Positions 8,969 to 16,604 of a stretch of 39,046 nucleotides of DNA are shown here, one piece after another (the first letter of the stretch is position 1; every line of letters begins with the position of its first letter). Made by a program: the position numbers and the translations under genes. Origin of the DNA: Sebaldella sp. (GTDB taxonomy: Bacteria; Fusobacteriota; Fusobacteriia; Fusobacteriales; Leptotrichiaceae); NCBI GenBank assembly GCA_018058425.1, contig JAGOZX010000026.1, positions 1-39,046 on the forward strand, written 5' to 3'. A model generated the notes under the pieces. That model saw nothing but the letters and a program-made list of their open reading frames with translations. It ran no database searches and was not told where the DNA came from.

Positions 8969-10105
8969 ATGGCTAAAATAATAAAAGCTGCTGATTGGGA
9001 AGGGGATTTCTTAAATATCTATGAGCAAATCGAAAGAAAAGACCTTTCTCCAAATGCCATAGAACATAAATGGATACCACATGGAGTAGCCAAACAAGGA
9101 ACTTCCCTAAATGCAAATTTTTTAAATGAAATTCAGAAAAATTCTATTTATGGAATACTTGAAACAAATTATAAAAACATTGATAACATTGATAAATATA
9201 CTATAATGAACTTTGAAGGCATTGGTGATACTGGAGTATTTAAGGATTTGAAAATAAAAGTATTAATCACTAATACTAATAAATATGACTCTCCTAAGAT
9301 TGTCATTAATTCAAAAGAATATTCTATATTGTATAGTGTAAAAAGTGGAATACAAAACTTAAAAAAAGAACTATTTGTTGAAAACCAAGTTTATAATATG
9401 ACTTACAATGGAATTGGATTCATAATTGAAAATGGAAATTTTAAGGCAACTGAAAATGAACTAGGAACTTTAACACTAAATGATGTGAGAAGAGAAATTG
9501 CAAGATTATCTGGAGGGCCTTATGGTGGTTTATTTGGAGCTGAACTAACTAGCATAACAAAAGATAAAATGTATATTTATATAAACGAGGATGGTAGCGG
9601 ATCAGTATATAAGGCATTAAATACTAAAAGTAATTCATCAGGGTTTTTAGTGCCTAATAGCGTTGATTTTTATGACATTACTAACAATAGAATTGCTGAA
9701 TATGAATATTTTATTGAAACAAGAAATATAACAGGTTCTAATGGAGTTTCGATATCTCTCTCATTTTTATTTCAAAAGTATGGAAGAATAGTAGATTTTT
9801 CTATTATGAATATCTCTGTTCCAAGTAGTGGATTAATATTCAATGAAGGATTTAAAATAGTTGACTTTAGTACCAATAACTACAAAAAATTTGCACCAAA
9901 AAAAATAGGCAATGTACAAACAGAAAGTGTATCTTGGATAAAAGAATTTACACTTAATAGAACACATAAACTACCTATTAGTAATGAGCAAATGTTAACC
10001 TCTAGACTGGTTCTCATGAGTGATGCTCTGAGCTTTTATGGACTTGGTTCATTAGGCGGAACTGATTTTATCAGAGTAGAAGGTTCTTATATTTCTGAAA
10101 GTTAA
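8969..10105 (+). CDS. Tail fibre/receptor-binding protein, copy B
   Basis: A 378-residue paralogue of the fibre at 7354, behind AAGGAGG. The first 28 bases of the two genes differ at only one position, and the amino-acid similarity runs to about residue 240, including the DVRREIARLSGGPYGGLFG block. The C-terminal third is unrelated to copy A and includes SVSWIKEFTLNRTHKLP and a final glycine-rich LGSLGGTDF. Two fibres with shared base and different tips could widen host range or could be assembled in different particles. It is the last clear structural gene of the cluster. Confidence 0.65.
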   Translation: MAKIIKAADWEGDFLNIYEQIERKDLSPNAIEHKWIPHGVAKQGTSLNANFLNEIQKNSIYGILETNYKNIDNIDKYTIMNFEGIGDTGVFKDLKIKVLITNTNKYDSPKIVINSKEYSILYSVKSGIQNLKKELFVENQVYNMTYNGIGFIIENGNFKATENELGTLTLNDVRREIARLSGGPYGGLFGAELTSITKDKMYIYINEDGSGSVYKALNTKSNSSGFLVPNSVDFYDITNNRIAEYEYFIETRNITGSNGVSISLSFLFQKYGRIVDFSIMNISVPSSGLIFNEGFKIVDFSTNNYKKFAPKKIGNVQTESVSWIKEFTLNRTHKLPISNEQMLTSRLVLMSDALSFYGLGSLGGTDFIRVEGSYISES

Positions 10106-10145
10106 AATTCTTTATAATTATAATAATTTTACAAAAGGGGGATTT

Positions 10146-10442
10146 ATGATCAATATTATAAATATAATTTTAATAGCGAGTATCCTAATAATAGCATTCT
10201 TACTATTTAAATTCAAAAAACTGGAAACTCTAGCTGTACTAGCAGCTCTAAAAGCTGAAGCTTTAGGAATGGTAGCTGGTTCTAAAAAGCTAGAATGGGC
10301 GGTAGAATGGCTTTATAAGCAAAAACTATTTAAAGACAGTTTTCTAGCACTAATACCAAAAAATTTCACAAAATGGCTTATAAACTTTGTTTTTAACCAA
10401 AATAAACTATTAATAGAAAAAGAATACAGAAGTAAACTGTAA
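10146..10442 (+). CDS. Small membrane protein, LLH-type holin candidate
   Basis: A 98-residue protein behind AAAAGGGGG. Residues 3-23 form a single hydrophobic helix (INIILIASILIIAFLLF). The rest is amphipathic and contains ALKAEALGMVAGSKKLEWAV, similar in style to LLH-family phage holins where a G-x-x-KL segment follows a membrane anchor. It lies after the fibre genes and before a second small membrane protein, the normal place for lysis genes. Holins form membrane lesions that release lysin. No lysin gene is visible nearby, so function is inferred from position and topology only. Confidence 0.5.
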   Translation: MINIINIILIASILIIAFLLFKFKKLETLAVLAALKAEALGMVAGSKKLEWAVEWLYKQKLFKDSFLALIPKNFTKWLINFVFNQNKLLIEKEYRSKL

Positions 10443-10479
10443 TGTAATTTTTCTAGCTGCATTACTTAAGGAGAATAAT

Positions 10480-10653
10480 ATGGACATAACAAAATTAGCA
10501 GACTTTGGAATAATAGGTATTGTACTTAGTTATTTCATCTGGAAAGATATGAGAACTTTTGATACATTTAAAGAGTCTATGCGAGAAATAGTAAATGAAC
10601 TTAAAGTACTTAATTCTCGTATAGAAAAATTAGAAGATGATGTAAAAAATTAA
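10480..10653 (+). CDS. BhlA/UviB-like small holin
   Basis: A 57-residue gene behind AAGGAG (10468-10473). Translated, it begins MDITKLADFGIIGIVLSYFI, one membrane helix, followed by a charged coiled-coil tail ending RIEKLEDDVKN. That shape, an N-terminal helix with GI-x-x-V-L and a short charged coil, is typical of BhlA/UviB bacteriocin-release holins (usually 55-90 residues). It ends 7 bases before the cluster terminator. Having both this and the preceding membrane protein suggests a holin pair. Confidence 0.6.
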   Translation: MDITKLADFGIIGIVLSYFIWKDMRTFDTFKESMREIVNELKVLNSRIEKLEDDVKN

Positions 10654-10660
10654 ATAAAAT

Positions 10661-10698
10661 AATAAAAAGACCTATAAAATTAGGTCTTTTTATTATTT
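10661..10698 (+). terminator. Terminator ending the phage tail/lysis cluster
   Basis: A perfect 14-bp stem (10661-10674 with 10681-10694; core AAAAAGACCTA) with a 6-base loop and T-rich 3' side follows the last holin stop. Its symmetry would also let it act on minus-strand transcription. It marks the right edge of phage transcription. Confidence 0.85.
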
Positions 10699-10821
10699 TA
10701 CATTTTTATTTCTTTCACTTTCTTTCCATTAATTTCACTTCCGATTCTTTTTTTTCGTCACTCTCTAATTTACACTGTTCAAGTATTGCCTTACAATATT
10801 TTGGAGTAATATATTTCTTAT

Positions 10822-10849
10822 TTGTCATATTGAATTTTTATGGTATAAT
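10822..10849 (+). promoter_or_regulatory. Promoter of the radC-PSP1-trmN operon
   Basis: TTGTCA at 10822-10827 and TATAAT at 10844-10849 are separated by 16 bases, with an extended -10 (TGG before TATAAT). The predicted transcript starts about 45 bases before the radC ATG. The 125 bases between the phage terminator and this promoter hold no supported gene. Confidence 0.7.
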
Positions 10850-10899
10850 AAAAATTATACATGAGGTACTAATTAATTATTTGAATAGGGGGAATTCAA

Positions 10900-11583
10900 A
10901 TGATGAATGATCAAATGGTTTCAGGTCATCGTGAAAGATTAAGAAAAAGATATTTAAAAGCAGGTATAGAAGGATTACAAGATTATGAAGTTATTGAATT
11001 ACTGCTTACATATACTATTTTAAGAAAAGACTGTAAAAACATTGCAAAACAACTTCTACTCAAATATGAAGATATTAATAATTTTTTTCATTTAGAAGAA
11101 AAAGATTTTACTTCAAATAAATATATTTCCGAAAGAACATTTATACTTTTCAAACTTATTGGAGATATTATAGAAAAGAAACTATATTATGATGTTACGC
11201 AGAAAAAAATAAAAATTTCAAATAACAAAAGATTAATCCAGTATTTGAAATATACTCTTGGAACAAAAAAAATAGAAATTTTCAAAGTTTTATTTTTAAA
11301 TACACAAAATGAACTAATAAAAGATGAAAATCTTTTTTATGGCACAGTTGATAAAAGTGCTGTTCATCCAAGAGAACTAGTAAAAAAAGTCTTAGAATAT
11401 GATGCAAAGTCCGTAATACTTGTTCATAATCACCCATCTGGGGCTCTAAAGCCTTCAGAATCTGACGTTTTAATAACCACAAAATTAAAACATTTATTAG
11501 ACAAACTAGAAATTAAGCTATTAGATCATATAATAGTCAGCCCATATGGCTACTTTAGTTTTCTCGAAGGAGGGATATTATGA
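10900..11583 (+). CDS. radC: RadC family JAMM-domain protein
   Basis: This 227-residue protein has the full RadC architecture. An N-terminal helix-hairpin-helix region starts GHRERLRKRYLKAG. The C-terminal MPN/JAMM metalloprotease-like domain has metal ligands H176 and H178 (HNHPSG) and D189, the HxH-x10-D arrangement. The cellular role of RadC is unsettled; early links to DNA repair were not upheld. The start follows TAGGGGG, and a second in-frame ATG directly follows, so the exact first residue is uncertain by one codon. It overlaps the next gene by 4 bases (ATGA), indicating an operon with the PSP1 genes. Confidence 0.93.
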   Translation: MMNDQMVSGHRERLRKRYLKAGIEGLQDYEVIELLLTYTILRKDCKNIAKQLLLKYEDINNFFHLEEKDFTSNKYISERTFILFKLIGDIIEKKLYYDVTQKKIKISNNKRLIQYLKYTLGTKKIEIFKVLFLNTQNELIKDENLFYGTVDKSAVHPRELVKKVLEYDAKSVILVHNHPSGALKPSESDVLITTKLKHLLDKLEIKLLDHIIVSPYGYFSFLEGGIL

Positions 11584-12095
11584 AATTAATAAATGTAAAA
11601 TTCAGAAAAACAAAAAAAGTTTATTTATTTAAAATTGATGATAATAATGACAATAATGATTATAAAAAAGGTGACGCAGTTATAGTAGAAACAGCTAGAG
11701 GAGATCAAATTGGTATTATTATTAATGATGATGATAATGTAATTGAAAGTGATGATGATGAGTTAAAAGTAAGAGGTATCAAAAGAAAGCTTACTTTAAA
11801 AGAAATACAAAAGTTAGAAATTCTCGATAAAAAAGCTGATGAAGCATACTTTGTCTGTAAAAAACTAGTAAAAGAAATATTACCTGAAATGAATTTAGTT
11901 ATCAGTGAATATACCTTTGATGAGAGTAAATTAATTTTTTATTTTACTGCTGAAGGTAGGCTTGATTTTAGAGAGCTTGTCAAAGTAGTAAATAAGACTT
12001 TTAAAAAGAGAGTTGAGTTTTATCAAATAAAACCGAGTGATGAAGGGAGAATCTTAAGTGCCTTTGGAAAATATGGAAAAGAGCTTTATTGGTAA
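11580..12095 (+). CDS. PSP1-domain protein lacking the cluster cysteines (short RicT paralogue)
   Basis: This 171-residue protein is a shorter paralogue of the next gene. Both share VETARG (residues 36-41 here), EYTFDESKLIFYF versus EFIFDRKKLIFYF, and a DFRELVK block. After the shared Q-I (149-150) the C-terminus aligns without gaps to the cysteine cluster of the neighbour, but all four aligned cysteines are aromatic: F162, Y165, Y170 and W171 replace C175, C178, C183 and C184. It then stops, so it also lacks the second cysteine group. It contains an insertion rich in Asp/Asn near residues 20-28. It probably cannot bind an iron-sulfur cluster. It may act as a partner or regulator of the full-length protein; this is inference. 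It overlaps radC by 4 bases. Confidence 0.8.
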   Translation: MKLINVKFRKTKKVYLFKIDDNNDNNDYKKGDAVIVETARGDQIGIIINDDDNVIESDDDELKVRGIKRKLTLKEIQKLEILDKKADEAYFVCKKLVKEILPEMNLVISEYTFDESKLIFYFTAEGRLDFRELVKVVNKTFKKRVEFYQIKPSDEGRILSAFGKYGKELYW

Positions 12096-12981
12096 TTCCA
12101 ATAAAAAAATCCGAATTATAAATTTGTATTTTGAAGCTGTACAAAAAAGATATGACTTTGAAATAGATGAAAATTTATCTCCTTCTACTGGAGAATATTG
12201 TATAGTGGAAACAGCTCGGGGCCTTGAAATGGGGAAGGTTTATACTAAAGCAACATACGTAGATCCAGATTCTATAACTGTACCATTAAAAAGGGTTATT
12301 AGAGTTGCTGTAGAGAAAGATATGGAAAAATATAATGAACTAAAAATAGAAGCAGTAAAAGCAAGCTATATTTTAAAAAATAAAATAAAAAAGTTCAATC
12401 TTAACATGAAATCTATTGAAACAGAATTTATTTTTGATAGAAAGAAATTAATCTTTTATTTTGCTTCTGAAGATCGTGTAGATTTTAGAGAATTAGTAAA
12501 AGAACTTGCCAGTATATTTAAAATTAGAATTGAACTTAGACAAATTGGTGTACGTGATCAGGCTAAATTAATTGGCGACTGCGGCGTTTGTGGAAAGCCC
12601 CTATGCTGTAAAGCTTTTATTAATAAGTTTGACTCTGTCACTATAAAAATGGCCAGAGATCAAAGTGTTTCTGTTAGTCCAACTAAAATGTCAGGTATTT
12701 GCGGAAGATTAAAATGCTGTCTCAATTTTGAATATGGTCAATATGCTGAACAACAAAAATTCTTTCCTGAAATTGGTCAGAGTGTTTCTACTCCATTAGG
12801 AAAAGGATTTGTAGTTAGTACTAATGTTTTAAATAATTTTTTATTTATTAATGTTCCTGATAAAGGAATAGTAAAGTTAGATTTGAATGAGATTCAATTT
12901 AACAAAGAGGAAAAAGAAAAGATTCTAAAAGAAATTGAAAGAAAAACTATAGATTTAAAAGAGATCGAGAGTGTTGAATGA
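12058..12981 (+). CDS. ricT: PSP1-domain RicT/YaaT-like protein
   Basis: A 307-residue PSP1 protein with VETARG at 50-55 and two cysteine groups: C175, C178, C183, C184 and C215, C220, C221. In Bacillus subtilis the homologue YaaT (RicT) forms a complex with YlbF and YmcA that carries iron-sulfur clusters and affects RNA processing and development. The start is GTG at 12058 with GGGAGA (12045-12050) upstream; ATG at 12073 is an alternative with poorer spacing. It overlaps the short paralogue by 38 bases and the methyltransferase by 4. The partners YlbF and YmcA are not in this window. Confidence 0.88.
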   Translation: MPLENMEKSFIGNSNKKIRIINLYFEAVQKRYDFEIDENLSPSTGEYCIVETARGLEMGKVYTKATYVDPDSITVPLKRVIRVAVEKDMEKYNELKIEAVKASYILKNKIKKFNLNMKSIETEFIFDRKKLIFYFASEDRVDFRELVKELASIFKIRIELRQIGVRDQAKLIGDCGVCGKPLCCKAFINKFDSVTIKMARDQSVSVSPTKMSGICGRLKCCLNFEYGQYAEQQKFFPEIGQSVSTPLGKGFVVSTNVLNNFLFINVPDKGIVKLDLNEIQFNKEEKEKILKEIERKTIDLKEIESVE

Positions 12982-13649
12982 ATTTAAATAATGAGGAACA
13001 TATAGAGTATTTAGAAAGCAGCGGACAAAAACTTATCGTAAATGATAAGTTTTTTAAAATAACAAATGATCCTCTTCTTCTTGCAAAATTTTGTAATGCT
13101 AATATTAAAAAGCCAGGAACACTCTTAGATATTGGTTCAGGAAATGGTATTTTACCATTATTATTAGTTAAGAATCCTTTTATAACTGATATTTTTGGTG
13201 TAGAAATACAAAGGGATGTTTTTAATTCTTTTCAAAAAAATATTCATTTAAATAATTTAGAAAATAAAATATCTGCTTATAATGCCGATATTAAAGAATT
13301 TTTCTATGAAAATAAATTTGACTATATTATTTCTAACCCACCCTATTATAAAATGAATTCTGGTAAATTACCTGAAAGTGAAGAAATTCTTATTTCAAAA
13401 TTTGAAGTAAAATTAAACTTAGAAGAATTAATATTTTCTATAAAAAGACTTCTAAAAAACCATGGTAAGTTTTTTATTATAATTATTTCTGATAGATTTA
13501 ATGATACTATGAAATATATTTATTCTAATAACTTAAGTATTATTAGAGTTAAAGCCATATCTCATAATAGTAATACAAAGTTCCTTCTTATAGAAGGACA
13601 AAATGGTGGAACTCTTAAAAGATCATATTTCGAAATTGAAAATATATAA
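12978..13649 (+). CDS. TrmN6/YabB-like adenine N6-methyltransferase
   Basis: A 223-residue SAM-dependent methyltransferase. Motif I is LLDIGSGNGILPLLL (about residues 47-61) and the N6-adenine catalytic motif NPPYYKMNSG lies near residue 118. Family members methylate A37 of tRNA-Val (E. coli TrmN6) or act as the YabB-type enzyme in Firmicutes; the tRNA target here is inferred. It starts in an ATGA overlap with the RicT-like gene. In B. subtilis yaaT is followed by yabA then yabB, so the order is conserved but yabA is missing here. Confidence 0.85.
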   Translation: MNLNNEEHIEYLESSGQKLIVNDKFFKITNDPLLLAKFCNANIKKPGTLLDIGSGNGILPLLLVKNPFITDIFGVEIQRDVFNSFQKNIHLNNLENKISAYNADIKEFFYENKFDYIISNPPYYKMNSGKLPESEEILISKFEVKLNLEELIFSIKRLLKNHGKFFIIIISDRFNDTMKYIYSNNLSIIRVKAISHNSNTKFLLIEGQNGGTLKRSYFEIENI

Positions 13650-13660
13650 TTAAAATAAAT

Positions 13661-13695
13661 AAAAGCTCCACATTCTATAACTCTGTGGAGCTTTT
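13661..13695. terminator. Bidirectional terminator between trmN and the acetyltransferase gene
   Basis: A 12-bp stem (AAAAGCTCCACA, 13661-13672, with 13684-13695) and 11-base loop. The T run on the plus side ends the radC operon. The A run on the left gives a T run for the minus strand, where the acetyltransferase stop codon lies in the loop. Confidence 0.85.
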
Positions 13696-14214
13696 TTCAT
13701 TCAAATATATTTTATAACTTAAATTATCTAATCCTTTTTCTTCCCAATGATACTCTTCTATAAATACTCCCCCATTTTTTTCTATAATTTTCTTAGAAGC
13801 AGTATTATTTTTGTCACAAGTAATTAAAATTTCTTCATATCCTGATTCTTTTGCTTTTATTTTTGCTAATTCTAGCATCTTGCTACCATAACCTTTTTTT
13901 CTCGAATTAGGAGCTATTATATATCCTATATTGCCAATATATCTAAATAATTTTTCATCTGAGTTTGATCTTATTGTTACTCTTCCAACTATTTTTTTCC
14001 CCTCCACTGCCCAATAATGTTTCATTGGAATAACTACTTCTCCTCTTGGAAACTTACTTATAAATCCTAAGTAAGCTAAGAATTCATGAAAGCTATTTTT
14101 TAAGAATGAAATTTCCAAAGTATAAGAACTCTCCACTTCATTATTTTTTCTTATTTCTTTTACAAATTTTATATACTCATTTTTATACTCAATACATGGT
14201 TCTACTAATATCAT
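13675..14214 (-). CDS. GNAT family N-acetyltransferase
   Basis: This 179-residue protein has the GNAT fold: strand IVGRVTIRSN, then GNIGYIIAPNSRKKGYGSKM (the R/Q-x-x-G-x-G/A acetyl-CoA loop is RKKGYG), and a late NTASKKIIEKNGG helix typical of the family. It resembles the YkkB/RimJ-like single-domain enzymes of unknown substrate. The start follows GAGGGAG. It is monocistronic, lying between rnpB and the shared terminator. The substrate cannot be told from sequence. Confidence 0.8.
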   Translation of the reverse strand: MILVEPCIEYKNEYIKFVKEIRKNNEVESSYTLEISFLKNSFHEFLAYLGFISKFPRGEVVIPMKHYWAVEGKKIVGRVTIRSNSDEKLFRYIGNIGYIIAPNSRKKGYGSKMLELAKIKAKESGYEEILITCDKNNTASKKIIEKNGGVFIEEYHWEEKGLDNLSYKIYLNEKSSTEL

Positions 14215-14340
14215 TTTTCTCCCTCACAAGCCAATATTTTTTAACTAAAAAAATCTATATAAAAATGACGTTATTTTAGCTAATAGAACCAATATAAAAT
14301 ATCTACATTTTTCCTTTTAATAACATCATGATTAATTAAA

Positions 14341-14680
14341 TATAAAGGCTTTAGTATAAGCCGGATTTTGTTTTTGCTAATCATTTATCTAGGCTAATAA
14401 TTAATTATTAGCTCAAGCAAATTACCCTAAAGCCAAAGCGAGCAACTTCTTAAGGCTTTCTATTTATTTTTGCTTCAAGAGGGGTTTACCTAGCTGACCA
14501 AATTTCTTAGGTCACTGGTGGTCTCTTACACCACCTTTTCACCCTTACCATAAATGGCGGTATATTCTCTGTGGCACTTTCCTTAGGATTACTCCCAGCA
14601 GCAATTAACTGCCTCCCTGCTCTATGAAGTCCAGACTTTCCTCTTCCTTTCAGAAGCGATTAGCCCTAAAACCTTTATAT
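14341..14680 (-). ncRNA. rnpB: RNase P RNA (bacterial class A)
   Basis: On the minus strand the two hallmark P4 regions are present: GAGGAAAGTCTGGACTTCAT near the 5' end and CCTAAGGAAAGTGCCACAGA further in. The 5' end TATAAAGGTTTTAG pairs along 14 bases with the 3' end CTAAAGCCTTTATA (one G-U pair), forming helix P1 and fixing the limits at about 14341 and 14680. The length of about 340 bases is normal. The RNA is the catalytic subunit that matures tRNA 5' ends. It fills most of the 540-base gap between the acetyltransferase and nif3 genes; I see no other gene there. Confidence 0.95.
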
Positions 14681-14684
14681 TCAT

Positions 14685-14690
14685 ATTCTA
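14685..14690 (-). promoter_or_regulatory. -10 element of rnpB
   Basis: Minus-strand TAGAAT preceded by TG at the right place for a start near 14678. No convincing -35 hexamer was found, so only the extended -10 is claimed. Confidence 0.45.
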
Positions 14691-14755
14691 CACTAAAAAA
14701 TGAGAAAATAAAAGATAAAATTGTATAAATAATAAACTTTATCTATATTATCTTT

Positions 14756-15538
14756 CTATATATATTCAAATACATGTTTTTCAATAGCTTTTATAATAGT
14801 TCCATCAAAAAAACTTTCTAGATCTTCTTTAATTAGTTCAGAAAATATTACTTCACTTTCAAAATGACCTAAATCAATTAAAGTTAGTCCTTCCTCAAAA
14901 GCATCTAAAGATTCATGATGCTTTAAGTCTCCAGTTATATATAAGTCTATGCTCTTATCCAGAGCTGATATTAGAGATCCACCTGCACCAGTAACTACAG
15001 CAATTTTTTTTATTTTTTTATTTGTTCCAACAATTCTAAGTTTTTCTAAGCCCAATTTTTCTTTTATTCTATTGCTTATCTCCAAAATCTCAGTTTCCTT
15101 TTCCAATTCCACTGTTCTACCTAAACCACCTATAACTGTATTTCCAAACTCATTTTTAAATAATATCTCCACTTTCCCATGTAATCCTATCTTCTTTAAA
15201 ATAAAATCATTTAAGCCACCAATAGCTGAGTCAGCATTAGTATGAATACTATAGACTGCTATATTATTCTCTATTAAGTCTAAAATTTTATTCCCCAATA
15301 TACTCTCACTATTTATTTTTTTTATTTCATTAAAAATCAAGGGATGATGTGAAATAATCAATTCAACTTTATTATCAATTGCTTGTTTTATAATATCATT
15401 TGTTATATCTAAGCAGATTAATATTTTTGATATCATATTTTTTTTTCTTCCAATTATAAGTCCTGAATTGTCCCATTTTTCCATCAAATCTATATTATAT
15501 TTTTTTTCCAATGAAACTATTAAATCTTCTAATACCAT
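14756..15538 (-). CDS. Nif3-like dinuclear metal centre protein (YqfO/YbgI family)
   Basis: A 260-residue member of the Nif3 family with the metal-binding residues in ISHHPLIF (near 60), HTNAD (near 98) and LGHFESE near 224, where His and Glu complete the two-metal site. Also seen are VTGAGGS and ITGDLKHHE. The length matches the single-domain YbgI form rather than the longer YqfO with an insert. Biochemical function remains uncertain; YbgI has been linked to GTP cyclohydrolase-like or hydrolase roles. It begins 25 bases after the sigma-like gene stop behind AAGGAGAGA, so probably in one operon. Confidence 0.88.
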   Translation of the reverse strand: MVLEDLIVSLEKKYNIDLMEKWDNSGLIIGRKKNMISKILICLDITNDIIKQAIDNKVELIISHHPLIFNEIKKINSESILGNKILDLIENNIAVYSIHTNADSAIGGLNDFILKKIGLHGKVEILFKNEFGNTVIGGLGRTVELEKETEILEISNRIKEKLGLEKLRIVGTNKKIKKIAVVTGAGGSLISALDKSIDLYITGDLKHHESLDAFEEGLTLIDLGHFESEVIFSELIKEDLESFFDGTIIKAIEKHVFEYI

Positions 15539-15563
15539 TCTCTCTCCTTAATAACAAATATTA

Positions 15564-16472
15564 TTAATTTAGATATTCTAAGCTTTCTTCGATTTGTTCC
15601 TTATTTATATTAAAAGCCAACTTAATCAAAGCCTTTTCTTTTAATACATTTATATTTTCTTTTGAGATTTTTAAAGATTTTGAAATCTCATTAGTTACAT
15701 AAACTTTATCCACTAAGCCATAATACATTAGTATAATTTTTTCATCCAAGTAATTTAACTTTTTAGGAATATTACTTAAAACATATTTTTTAGTCAAAGT
15801 AGAAACTTTCTCAATTAAGCTATAAGAATTTTCAGGCGTATCATCTAACTCTGTAAATATTTCTTGTAAAGCTGTTAAATAATTAAGCTCTATATTCATA
15901 TCTTTTGATATTTTTTCTAAATCTGAACCATTATTTAACTCTAACTGTACCTTTAAATACAGTAAATATGCTAGTTCTGAATCTTTAAAATTATTCAAAA
16001 TCTTTTTTTGATATTCTAAAATATGTTTTATAGCAAAATTTTGAAGCCAGAATTCTATATTACTTTCTGAATTTTTTAGCCTTTCAATTCCATTGATCAA
16101 ACCTAGTGTAGCTTCCTGCATTAAATCTAAAAAAGAAAAACCAAGTTTTGTATATTGTATACTCTCTCTTGCTGCTATTTTTAGATGTTTATTAACTAGT
16201 TGATCTCTATCATTCTCATCTACTTTTTCTGCTATCTGTAGATTATGTTCCTTTATATCATTTAAGTAAAATTCTATTGTCTGCTTTTCTTCTATGTTTA
16301 CATTTTCATTATTAATAACTGCAAAGTCATTATTTTCAGTTGTTACTCTTACTTCAGGAATATTTTCCAAATATAAGAAATTTATTAATTCACCAAATTC
16401 CTCATCTGATAAATCATATTCTTGAAAAATCTCCTCCATATTATAATTTTCATTTCTCTTTATATTTTCCAT
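15564..16472 (-). CDS. Divergent sigma-70-like protein, paralogue of RpoD
   Basis: A 302-residue protein that keeps a sigma-70 outline. The N-terminal acidic region has EIFQEYDLSDEEFGELI. Region 2-like sequence begins HLKIAARESIQY, followed by LGFSFLDLMQEATLGLINGI, which parallels Rpo[20 protein letters not shown]. However, the -10-reading helix [14 protein letters not shown] of RpoD is here FWLQNFAIKHILEYQ, with most aromatic and basic DNA contacts lost. Region 4 is retained as a helix-turn-helix (VTNEISKSLKISKENINVLK). It may be an alternative sigma, a sigma mimic or an RNA polymerase-binding regulator. Start: ATG at 16472; a GTG 15 bases upstream has no better ribosome site. It lies between rpoD and nif3, all minus strand. 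Confidence 0.75.
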   Translation of the reverse strand: MENIKRNENYNMEEIFQEYDLSDEEFGELINFLYLENIPEVRVTTENNDFAVINNENVNIEEKQTIEFYLNDIKEHNLQIAEKVDENDRDQLVNKHLKIAARESIQYTKLGFSFLDLMQEATLGLINGIERLKNSESNIEFWLQNFAIKHILEYQKKILNNFKDSELAYLLYLKVQLELNNGSDLEKISKDMNIELNYLTALQEIFTELDDTPENSYSLIEKVSTLTKKYVLSNIPKKLNYLDEKIILMYYGLVDKVYVTNEISKSLKISKENINVLKEKALIKLAFNINKEQIEESLEYLN

Positions 16473-16519
16473 TATACTTCTCAGCACTATATCACATCCA
16501 GCTCATCATACTTTTATTA

Positions 16520-16525
16520 ATTATA
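16520..16525 (-). promoter_or_regulatory. Possible -10 for the sigma-like gene
   Basis: Minus-strand TATAAT with TATG just before it lies about 50 bases upstream of the sigma-like ATG, in the 130-base gap after rpoD. No clear -35 was seen. It would allow expression separate from rpoD. Confidence 0.35.
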
Positions 16526-16604
16526 TCATAAGTTTATATTATTTAACTATAATAATTTTTTTCTATACTCTACATTAAAAGAGCCAATTCCATGTAAAGT
16601 GAAA

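Noticed and set aside
10715..10828. Minus-strand 37-codon frame starting MTNKKYITPKYCKAIL between the phage terminator and radC
   Set aside because: No ribosome binding site precedes its ATG and it overlaps the radC promoter -35. It may be a fragment of an old gene but there is no positive support.
10699..10899. Phage attachment site next to radC
   Set aside because: I could not see a tRNA-like or duplicated core sequence here, and the other end of the element is outside the window.
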